From the NCBI GenBank assembly GCA_910588005.1, contig CAJUQM010000025.1, positions 1 to 39,790 of the forward strand: a stretch of 39,790 nucleotides of DNA. Direction: 5' to 3'. The DNA comes from an uncultured Oscillibacter sp. (GTDB lineage Bacteria; Bacillota; Clostridia; Oscillospirales; Oscillospiraceae). The notes beneath the pieces are model-generated. The model was not told where the DNA came from. It saw nothing but the letters and a program-made list of their open reading frames with translations, and searched no databases. Positions within the stretch are counted from its first letter, which is position 1. Each line of letters opens with the position of its first letter. The translations under genes and the position numbers were made by a program. Below are positions 1 to 5,928 of the stretch, piece after piece.

Positions 1-96
1 GGCGTGGAGGCCTATAAGAAGAACATGTTCGCCCTGCTGGGCAAGCCCGGCTATGAGGACCGCAAAGCAGAGCTGGAGGCCAAGCTGAAAAAATAA
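1..96 (+). CDS. C-terminal end of an unidentified protein (partial)
   Basis: An open frame enters from the left edge in frame 1 and ends with TAA after 31 residues. The visible tail is charged and probably helical, with many Lys, Glu and Ala and a Lys-Lys end. This is typical of a cytoplasmic enzyme's C-terminal helix, but there is no motif and I do not recognise the family. It is followed by about 320 bases without a gene and a hairpin at 247-264 that could end its transcript. Confidence 0.5.
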   Translation, partial: GVEAYKKNMFALLGKPGYEDRKAELEAKLKK

Positions 97-246
97 CCGT
101 CTTTTTTAGGACCTCCCGCCCTCTCGCGGTACGCAGGCGTGCCGGGGCGGTGACCGGTTTGAACGGGAGCCGGATTGAATCCCGGACTCTTGCGCAAACT
201 TCCCCTGCCGCCGCCGGCGGCTAATCTGAAAGCAACGGCCGAAAGG

Positions 247-280
247 CGGCGCGCCAAAGCGCCGTCTTTCTCCTTCTTTC
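247..280 (+). terminator. Candidate terminator of the upstream partial gene
   Basis: CGGCGC (247-252) pairs with GCGCCG (259-264) around a six-base loop. A T-rich tract (TCTTTCTCCTTCTTT) follows. The stem is short and the T tract is interrupted, so this is a moderate candidate. Confidence 0.4.
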
Positions 281-328
281 GACATGACCCTATAGAAATT
301 TTGTGAATAAATCCCAAACTCTTGTTTT

Positions 329-357
329 TTGCATTGTTTTTTCTATGGGATTATGGT
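329..357 (+). promoter_or_regulatory. Sigma-A type promoter of the P-loop ATPase gene
   Basis: TTGCAT (329-334) and TATGGT (352-357) are separated by exactly 17 bases. The predicted start near 364 gives a leader of about 50 bases. That leader contains a small hairpin, AATCTCC (374-380) with GGAGATT (387-393), followed by the ribosome binding site AGGAG at 403-407. Confidence 0.6.
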
Positions 358-416
358 ATCCTTAACGTAACGAAATCTCCCCAACCGGAGATTCTAAATG
401 ACAGGAGTGATTTGAT

Positions 417-827
417 ATGGTCAGACTGATTATGGGCGTAAAAGGCTCTGGCAAGACCAAGCAGCTCATCGAATTGATTAACAACGCGGCAAAGGATGAA
501 CCCGGCCACGTGGTATGCATTGAGGCAAACCGCAATATGACGTATGATATCCACTATCATATCCGCCTCATCGACGCGCAGGAGTACAAGTTGAACAACT
601 ACGACCTGTTCCGCGGCTTTATCAGCGGTCTCTACGCCGGCAACTATGACATCTCCCATGTGTTTATCGACAATCTGCTCAAAACCGTCGGCCAGGAGAT
701 CAACGGCGAAACCGAGGCGTTTTTGAACTGGCTGGATACCTTCGGCGAGCGCAATGACATCAAGTTTACCGTTACAATCAGCGGCGACGTCGCCGCTGCC
801 ACCGAGGGGATGCAGAAGTTTTTGTAA
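417..827 (+). CDS. Small P-loop ATPase, hypothetical (PilT-like annotation possible)
   Basis: This 136-residue soluble protein opens with a Walker A motif, GVKGSGKT (residues 7-14), directly after a beta strand, the classical P-loop NTPase beginning. A hydrophobic strand followed by an acidic residue (HVFIDN, about residues 80-85) is the likely Walker B, and FTVTISGD near residue 117 fits a later core strand. Similar small proteins in Clostridia are sometimes labelled twitching-motility or ATP-binding proteins. Nothing here ties it to pili, because it is too short for PilT and has no secretion genes nearby. It stands alone, with its own promoter at 329-357, AGGAG ten bases before ATG, and a strong terminator. 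ATP or GTP binding is well supported; the cellular role is unknown. Confidence 0.8.
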   Translation: MVRLIMGVKGSGKTKQLIELINNAAKDEPGHVVCIEANRNMTYDIHYHIRLIDAQEYKLNNYDLFRGFISGLYAGNYDISHVFIDNLLKTVGQEINGETEAFLNWLDTFGERNDIKFTVTISGDVAAATEGMQKFL

Positions 828-834
828 GACCTGT

Positions 835-876
835 TACCGGCCTGGTTCTTTTGAATCAGGCCGGTATTTTTATCTT
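835..876 (+). terminator. Rho-independent terminator of the P-loop ATPase gene
   Basis: A 14-base-pair stem (835-848 with 853-866, one G-T pair) closes a TTTT loop. Its core is ACCGGCCTG pairing with CAGGCCGGT. TTTTTATCTTT follows directly. Confidence 0.9.
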
Positions 877-932
877 TGGACGGACTGCCGCATCTTCCAG
901 CAGCCCGCGGTGTTTTTTGCACCTGAGATGTG

Positions 933-969
933 AAAGGGATGCCCGCCGGACCGGCGGGCATCCCCTTTT
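933..969. terminator. Bidirectional terminator-like hairpin downstream of the AtuA operon
   Basis: GGGATGCCCGCC (936-947) pairs with GGCGGGCATCCC (953-964). It is flanked by AAA on the left and TTTT on the right, so it can act in both directions. It lies just past the minus-strand stop at 984 and is the likely end of the sigma-54 operon. Confidence 0.65.
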
Positions 970-983
970 GTAACGATTGTGCG

Positions 984-1283
984 TCAGATCTCCATGTCCA
1001 GCAGGTAGGAGGAGATCCCCTTTCCGTGCATATCCACGGAGAGAGAGCGGGTGACGCCGCCGCCCAGGGCCGCGTACATCACAAAGTTCAAAGCGTGGAT
1101 ATTGGGCAGCTCATAGCGGACCACATCGCCGTGGACCATGCCCTTGAAGTGCTCTTTGACCCGCTCGGCGGTGACCTTCTCCTTGAGCGTCTCAAAGTCC
1201 TTGGCGTCATAGGCGATCAGGGAGACGTTGGAGATGTTCCCCTTGTCTCCGGTGCGGGAGTGGGCGATTTCCCAGAGTTTCAT
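984..1283 (-). CDS. AtuA-like ferredoxin-fold small partner protein
   Basis: This protein of about 99 residues starts MKLWEIAHSR and contains the ARTGDKGN-like segment HSRTGDKGNISNVSLIAY. That segment is characteristic of the small domain found at the C-terminus of, or encoded beside, AtuA/DUF1446 proteins. I chose ATG at 1283 because AGGAG lies 7-11 bases upstream; a longer frame to 1310 would overlap the end of the AtuA gene without its own ribosome binding site. It directly follows the DUF1446 gene (stop at 1300), so the two are almost certainly cotranscribed and probably form one complex. The family is linked to acyclic terpene and branched-acid catabolism in Pseudomonas (atu genes), but the biochemical activity is unsettled and the substrate here is unknown. 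Confidence 0.85.
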   Translation of the reverse strand: MKLWEIAHSRTGDKGNISNVSLIAYDAKDFETLKEKVTAERVKEHFKGMVHGDVVRYELPNIHALNFVMYAALGGGVTRSLSVDMHGKGISSYLLDMEI

Positions 1284-1299
1284 GGTGGCTTCTCCTTTC

Positions 1300-2646
1300 T
1301 TATACCTCAAAGACCTGGATCTCGGGCTTCACATCGTAGCGGCTCACCAGAATAGATGCCACGGACACAATGTCCCGGGTGCGCTTCACCGCGCCGCAGC
1401 CGCCGGCGGGGCCGTTGGTGTACAGGGCCTCCACCTCGTTGGGCACAAGGTCGGCCACGGCCTTGGTCTTGGCCCGTCCGGCCACCCGAACCCGGACCTC
1501 GGAGGGTTCCCCGGCCATAGGCCGGTCGGGGTTCCAGTACAGGCTGTTGCAGCCGATGAGGTCAAACTTCAGCTCGTCGAATTGACCCGGCGCCACCAGC
1601 TCCAGGCGCTCTTTCATGATCTCCAGCGCCAGCTTGGCACGCGCCACGCAGCCGGGGCCGCCGTAGCTGATCTCGCCGTCTCCGATGAAGCAGTCCCGGT
1701 AACCGATGGAACACTTAAAGGTCTCGGTCTTGGGCTTACCGGTGACGCCGGTGACCACCACCTTGTCCTTCTCCACCTCGGTGAAGGTGATATTCTTGCA
1801 GTCGGCCACTACGTCGGGCGTGAAGTAGTTCTCCGGGTCGTGGATCTCATAGCAGATCTGCTCGGAGCAGGTCTCCACCGTAACCAGGCCGCCGGCCTCG
1901 GGGACCTTGGTAACAAAGAAGGAGCCGTCCTCGGCGATCTCGATGATGGGGAAGCCCAGGTGTCCCACGCCGGGTACGTCCTTCTTGCCGGGTTCTGCGA
2001 AATAGCCGCCGGTGACCTGGCCGCCGCACTCCAGCAGGTGGCCCATGATGGTGCCCTTGCCCAGCTTGTCCCAGTCCTCCAGGGACCAGCCGAACTCGTG
2101 GATGGCGGGGGCCATGAAGATGGCGGGGTCCGCCACACGGCCGGTGATGACCACGTCGGCGCCCTGTTCCAGCGCCTTCAAAATTCCCTCCACACCCATA
2201 TAGGCATTGGCGGAGACAATCTCGCCGGGGAGCTTGGAGAGGGGTTCGCCGGTCTCCCACACCTCGGTGTCCATGTACTTATCGATGACGGGCAGCAAAT
2301 CGTCGCCGGTGACGCAGGCGATCTTCATCCCCGTCAATCCGTGCTTCTTGGCAATCTCCACGCACTTGGCCGCCGCCGCCTGGGGATTGGCGGAACCCAT
2401 GTTGGTGATGAGCTTCACCTTATGCTCCCAGCACAGGGGGAGCGCCCGCTCCATGCGGTACTCCAGCAGGCCGTTATACCCCTTGCTGGGGTCTTTCAAT
2501 TTGGCCTGCTGGCCGATGGCGATGGTGCGCTCGGCCAGGCATTCGTAACTGATATAATCCAAGTTGCCCTTTTCAATGAGTTCCAGAGAGGGTTCCAGGC
2601 GGTCGCCGGCGTATCCGGCGCCGGAGCCGATGCGGATGGATTTCAT
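1300..2646 (-). CDS. AtuA/DUF1446 family protein
   Basis: The 448-residue product starts MKSIRIGSGAGYAGDRLEPS and has the DUF1446 hallmarks: a glycine-rich start, the LDYISYECLAERT strand-helix, the TNMGSANPQAAA segment (about residues 100-112) and a C-terminal GPAGGCG loop. There is no signal peptide or membrane segment. In Pseudomonas, AtuA is required for citronellol and geraniol catabolism, but its reaction is not established. The family is widespread in anaerobes with no terpene genes nearby, as here. A ribosome binding site (AAGGAAG) precedes ATG at 2646. It lies between a CitMHS-type carboxylate transporter and its small partner, so inferred work is on an imported carboxylate or its CoA derivative. 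Family assignment is firm; substrate is not. Confidence 0.9.
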   Translation of the reverse strand: MKSIRIGSGAGYAGDRLEPSLELIEKGNLDYISYECLAERTIAIGQQAKLKDPSKGYNGLLEYRMERALPLCWEHKVKLITNMGSANPQAAAAKCVEIAKKHGLTGMKIACVTGDDLLPVIDKYMDTEVWETGEPLSKLPGEIVSANAYMGVEGILKALEQGADVVITGRVADPAIFMAPAIHEFGWSLEDWDKLGKGTIMGHLLECGGQVTGGYFAEPGKKDVPGVGHLGFPIIEIAEDGSFFVTKVPEAGGLVTVETCSEQICYEIHDPENYFTPDVVADCKNITFTEVEKDKVVVTGVTGKPKTETFKCSIGYRDCFIGDGEISYGGPGCVARAKLALEIMKERLELVAPGQFDELKFDLIGCNSLYWNPDRPMAGEPSEVRVRVAGRAKTKAVADLVPNEVEALYTNGPAGGCGAVKRTRDIVSVASILVSRYDVKPEIQVFEV

Positions 2647-2698
2647 AATGACACGCTTCCTTTCAGCAGAATTGTATGGTCACGGATCGGGATGGCTT

Positions 2699-4072
2699 TT
2701 ACAGAGTTACGCCGCCGGTGACAACGGCCACCACCAGCATCACAATGGTCACGATGAAAGCCATGGGGATGGTCTTCTTCTGGTGCTCGCCGAAGTCCAC
2801 GCCGGACAGGCCCACCAGCAGGAAGGTGGAGGCGGTGAGGGGGGACACGGGGAAGCCGGTGGTCATTTGGCCCAGGATGGCGGCGCGGCCCACGGACTGG
2901 GCGGCAACGCCGAAGCCCTCGGCGGTGTGGGCCAGCACGGGCAGCACGCCGTAGTAGAAGGAATCGGGGTCAAACAGCAGAGAGGCGGGCATACCCACAA
3001 CGCCCACGATGATGGGGAAGAACTTGCCCATGGCGTCCGGGATGATGGCTACCAGCGCGTCGGCCATGGCGGTGATCATGCCGGTGCCCTTCATGATGCC
3101 GGTAAAGCAACCGGCGGCAAACAGCACGGAGCACATCATCAGGCAGCTCTTGGCGTGGGCGTCCACCCGGGCCTTGGAGTCAGCCACCTTGGGATAGTTG
3201 ATGAGGGTGGCCAGCACGTAGAACACCATGAAGATCACCGCGGGGGCAAAGCCGGATTTCAACAGGGCGGCGATGGCGGCGATGATGAGGATGATGTTTA
3301 CCCAGAACAGCTGGGGGCGCAGCAGGGCTTTCTCCTCGTCGGAGAGTTCAGGCTCCACATAGGCCTTGCCGGCCAGGGCCACGTTGCCCAGACGGGCCTT
3401 CTCGGCACGGCCCAGGAACACGGCGATCACCAGCACGCACACAAGGCCTGCCAGCACGGCGGGCAGCACCGGCATGAAGAAGGCCACGGCGTCGGTCTGC
3501 TGCCCCTCGGGCGTGAGGGCGGTAGCGGCGCGGATCGTGGGGCCGCCCCAGGGCAGGATATTCATGGTGCCGGCGGACAGGGCCACAATGGTGGCCAGAG
3601 TGGTGCGCTTCATGCCCAGGGCGTCATACAGGGGCAGCAGGGCGGGAACACAGATCAAAAAGGTCACGGCGCCGGAGCCGTCCAGATGGACAATGGCGGC
3701 CAAAACAGCCGTGCCAATGGCAATTTTAACAGGGTCGGTACCCACCAGATCCAGCACCTTTTTGATGATGGGGCGGAAGGTGCCCGCGTCGGTGAGAATG
3801 CCGAAGAACAAAATGGAGAAGATGAACATCACGCCGGTGGCGGCCACGGAGCCGATGCCGCTGGAGCCGGTGATCATCTTGCCCATGCTCTTGAAGTTTG
3901 CCACAAAGTCGATTACACCGGGGGCGTTCTCCGGGTCGGTGACAAAGAACGCGCAGGAAATGATCCCGGTCACCACGGGAACCGCGATGAGGGCCACCAG
4001 GGGAGACGCTTTTTTGGTCATAATGAGGACCAGCATCAGCACCACGGTCAAAAAGCCCAAAAATGCCAACAT
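2699..4072 (-). CDS. Citrate/carboxylate:proton symporter, CitMHS family
   Basis: The 457-residue polytopic membrane protein has about 12 hydrophobic segments. The start is ATG at 4072 (MLAFLGFLTVVLMLVLIM), preceded by GAGGAGG; the frame continues 69 codons further upstream without a site. Family features include the VHLDGSGAVTFLICVPALLPLY segment (about residues 120-141) and NILPWGGPTIRAATAL, a membrane-reentrant proline/glycine loop typical of CitM, CitH and related transporters. CitM of Bacillus takes up citrate with divalent metal ions and protons. The real substrate here could be another di- or tricarboxylate, because the linked enzyme genes are AtuA-like and no citrate lyase is present. 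It is first in the operon and is driven by the sigma-54 promoter at 4176-4191. Confidence 0.9.
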   Translation of the reverse strand: MLAFLGFLTVVLMLVLIMTKKASPLVALIAVPVVTGIISCAFFVTDPENAPGVIDFVANFKSMGKMITGSSGIGSVAATGVMFIFSILFFGILTDAGTFRPIIKKVLDLVGTDPVKIAIGTAVLAAIVHLDGSGAVTFLICVPALLPLYDALGMKRTTLATIVALSAGTMNILPWGGPTIRAATALTPEGQQTDAVAFFMPVLPAVLAGLVCVLVIAVFLGRAEKARLGNVALAGKAYVEPELSDEEKALLRPQLFWVNIILIIAAIAALLKSGFAPAVIFMVFYVLATLINYPKVADSKARVDAHAKSCLMMCSVLFAAGCFTGIMKGTGMITAMADALVAIIPDAMGKFFPIIVGVVGMPASLLFDPDSFYYGVLPVLAHTAEGFGVAAQSVGRAAILGQMTTGFPVSPLTASTFLLVGLSGVDFGEHQKKTIPMAFIVTIVMLVVAVVTGGVTL

Positions 4073-4175
4073 AGAATTTTCCTCCTCTTTTCTCTCTTTT
4101 TGGGCCTGTATGTACCACGGAATCACCAGGCCCACAAATAATACGGGGCACGCGCTGCAGCTGTGCTTTTTATAT

Positions 4176-4191
4176 AGCAAAAGACATGCCA
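4176..4191 (-). promoter_or_regulatory. Sigma-54 (-24/-12) promoter of the CitMHS-AtuA operon
   Basis: Read on the minus strand the site is TGGCATGTCTTTTGCT, against the consensus TGGCACG-N4-TTGCW. The GG and GC dinucleotides are exactly ten bases apart. Transcription should start near 4164, about 90 bases before the CitMHS start codon. The gene directly upstream encodes a sigma-54 activator, which makes the assignment much stronger than the motif alone. Confidence 0.85.
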
Positions 4192-4223
4192 ATTTAGAGG
4201 AAAAATTCAAAGCAATGACAAAA

Positions 4224-4283
4224 CCCTGTGGCCCTAGGGAAGCGGATCTTGTATACTCTGACGGCAATCCTAGGACCACAGGG
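4224..4283. repeat. 15-base inverted repeat between activator sites and promoter
   Basis: CCCTGTGGCCCTAGG (4224-4238) is repeated in inverted form at 4269-4283 with 14 of 15 positions matching. Each arm contains the palindrome CCTAGG, and 30 bases separate the arms. It lies about 60-120 bases upstream of the predicted sigma-54 transcription start, where a second regulator or an architectural protein could bind. Confidence 0.6.
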
Positions 4284-4288
4284 AAAAT

Positions 4289-4304
4289 TTCTAAAAATTT
4301 AGAA
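4289..4304. promoter_or_regulatory. Activator binding site 1, TTCTAA-N4-TTAGAA
   Basis: TTCTAA at 4289-4294 and TTAGAA at 4299-4304 form a perfect 6+6 inverted repeat with spacer AAAT. It is centred about 132 bases upstream of the predicted sigma-54 start, a normal distance for an enhancer-like upstream activating sequence (UAS). Confidence 0.75.
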
Positions 4305-4368
4305 TCCAGCTTGCGGGCAGACTGAAAAAAATGCCAAAATCCGGGAACTGGACTTGCAATTTTCCAGA

Positions 4369-4384
4369 TTCTAAGATTTTAGAA
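4369..4384. promoter_or_regulatory. Activator binding site 2, TTCTAA-N4-TTAGAA
   Basis: This is a second perfect copy with spacer GATT. Its centre is 80 bases from site 1 and 21 bases from site 3. The 21-base spacing is two DNA turns, so two activator dimers would sit on the same helix face. Confidence 0.8.
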
Positions 4385-4389
4385 TAGAA

Positions 4390-4405
4390 TTCTAAAATCT
4401 TAGAA
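4390..4405. promoter_or_regulatory. Activator binding site 3, overlapping the activator's stop codon
   Basis: This is a third perfect copy with spacer AATC. The TAA stop of the activator gene (4400-4402) lies inside the right half-site, so the last codons of the gene double as operator DNA. Confidence 0.8.
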
Positions 4406-5746
4406 TTCTGTGGACCCTATTTTGTTGTAGAGGGTGGCCAGGGAGATCCCCAGCTCCGCCGCAGCCCGTTTTTTCGCCTCCAGGCCGGCGCCATAGCGCA
4501 GCAGCAGCTTGTGAATCTCGCTCTGTTCAAACATTCGCACCCGTTGGGCCAGAGGGATATTCTCACACTCCACGGCGGGTCGCACCAGGCTCTCCGGCAG
4601 GGAGTCCTGAATAATCACGCCGTTTTCAGAGAGGTAGGCGGAAAACTCCAGCACGTTGCGCAGCTCCCGCACGTTTCCCGGCCAGTCATGGGCGGTGAGA
4701 ATCTCCAGCGCCTCCGGCGAGATGGTCACGGAGCGCTTCAGCTTTTTGGACAGCTCTTGCAGAATCACAAAGGCCAAGGCCGGAATATCCCCCCGCCGCT
4801 CCCGCAGGGGCGGAATGCGGATCTGAAAGGTGGAGAGGCGGTAATACAGGTCCCGCCGGAATTTTCCCGCGGCAATGTAGGCCTGTAAATCGGCATTGCT
4901 GGCGCAGACCAGACGCACATCCACCTCCTTTTCCTCCACGCCGCCCACCGGGCGCACCCGCCCCTCCTGAAGGACGCGGAGCAGCTTGGCCTGCAGCCCC
5001 ATATCCATCTCGGACACCTCGTCCAAAAAGATGGTGCCGCCGCTGGCAGCCTCAAACAGGCCGATCTTACCGCCCCGTCTGGCCCCGGTAAAGGCGCCCT
5101 CCACGTAGCCGAAAAGCTCCGACTCCAGAATATTGGCATTGAAATTGGCGCAGTTAATCGCCACAAAGACCTCCCGGGAGCGGAGACTGGCATTGTGGAT
5201 GGCCTGGGCGTAGAGTTCCTTTCCCGTGCCGCTCTCCGAGGCCAGCAGGACCGCCGCATCCGTGGCCGCCGCCCGCTGGGCCAGAGTTTTCACGGACCGT
5301 ACATTTTCCCCCACAGCCACAATGGAATCAAAGGTATACCGTGCGGAGTTGGCCCTGTTCACCCGGTGCAGCACCTGTTTGTTCCGCTTTTCATAGGCCT
5401 CCAGCTCCGTGCGGAAGTCATAGGCGTCCCGGATAAACGTGACCACCGACAGCCCGCCGGCTATTGCGCCGTCCAGAAAGACCGGGTACATATTGACAAA
5501 ATAGATGTCGTCGTTCTTCTCCGTGCGGGGCGCATGGAGAATCGGCTTTCCCGTTGTGAGCACCTCTGGCAGCCGCGCCCCCGGGCGGACCTCCCGCAGG
5601 GGACGGCCCATAATCTCATCCGCCGTCTTCTTTACAAAATCCAGATAGGATTGATTGGCAAAGACAATTCTGGCCTCCGCGTCGATCATGAGAATTCCCT
5701 CCCGCATGGATTGGAGGGCGGCGCGCAGTTCCTCGTGAAGGGCCAT
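4400..5746 (-). CDS. Sigma-54-dependent transcriptional activator, PAS-AAA+-Fis HTH
   Basis: The 448-residue protein has an N-terminal PAS-like sensor (about residues 8-110) and a short helical linker. An AAA+ sigma-54 interaction domain follows (about 138-370), with Walker A ESGTGKE (171-177), the sigma-54-contacting GAFTGA loop (217-222), Walker B TIFLDEV (238-244) and the WPGNVREL segment (355-362). A Fis-type helix-turn-helix lies at about 428-443 (AAAELGISLATLYNKI). The start ATG at 5746 has AGGTG six bases upstream. It lies just upstream of, and parallel to, the CitMHS-AtuA operon, and three TTCTAA-N4-TTAGAA sites plus a -24/-12 promoter lie between. It is therefore very likely the operon's activator, responding through PAS to the substrate or a metabolite. 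Sigma-54 itself must be encoded elsewhere. Confidence 0.93.
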   Translation of the reverse strand: MALHEELRAALQSMREGILMIDAEARIVFANQSYLDFVKKTADEIMGRPLREVRPGARLPEVLTTGKPILHAPRTEKNDDIYFVNMYPVFLDGAIAGGLSVVTFIRDAYDFRTELEAYEKRNKQVLHRVNRANSARYTFDSIVAVGENVRSVKTLAQRAAATDAAVLLASESGTGKELYAQAIHNASLRSREVFVAINCANFNANILESELFGYVEGAFTGARRGGKIGLFEAASGGTIFLDEVSEMDMGLQAKLLRVLQEGRVRPVGGVEEKEVDVRLVCASNADLQAYIAAGKFRRDLYYRLSTFQIRIPPLRERRGDIPALAFVILQELSKKLKRSVTISPEALEILTAHDWPGNVRELRNVLEFSAYLSENGVIIQDSLPESLVRPAVECENIPLAQRVRMFEQSEIHKLLLRYGAGLEAKKRAAAELGISLATLYNKIGSTEF

Positions 5747-5890
5747 AGCGGCACCTGCTTTCTGTCAGAGTAAATCGTCCAAGGCTGCCGGCGGTCAGCG
5801 GCAGCTCCCCCGGTTGAAAGCGCCTCTTTGGATGGACTGGGCAGGGCCGGGATCTGTCCCTTTGATTTCCCGGCCCCTGCTTCCGCAAAA

Positions 5891-5921
5891 CCGCGGCGGG
5901 CGGGCGCAGAAGCGCCCGCCC
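5891..5921 (-). terminator. Terminator of the beta-lactamase-like gene
   Basis: GGGCGGGCGC (5898-5907) pairs with GCGCCCGCCC (5912-5921) around AGAA. On the minus strand the stem begins just past the stop codon at 5929 and is followed by GCCGCGGTTTT. The T run is offset from the stem, so termination may be partial. Confidence 0.6.
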
Positions 5922-5928
5922 ATTGCAT

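Larger units (their letters stand above)
97..416. other. Intergenic region with hairpins and a promoter, no gene
   Basis: I see no convincing gene here; the minus-strand frame at 51-317 has low-complexity basic content and no family. The left two thirds are GC-rich with several short inverted repeats and do not match a riboswitch class I know. The right third (300-370) is AT-rich and carries the promoter of the P-loop ATPase gene. Confidence 0.6.

Noticed and set aside
97..330. Cobalamin or T-box leader in the first intergenic region
   Set aside because: A few bases resemble the cobalamin box, but the pieces are out of order and no fitting gene follows.
1228..2721. Long plus-strand open frame opposite the AtuA gene
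   Set aside because: It is the reverse frame of a well-recognised protein gene, has His/Gly-rich low-complexity content and no family. GC-rich third positions keep such frames open.
2564..4141. 525-codon plus-strand frame
   Set aside because: It is the opposite strand of the CitMHS transporter; Gly/His/Gln-rich product with no motif.
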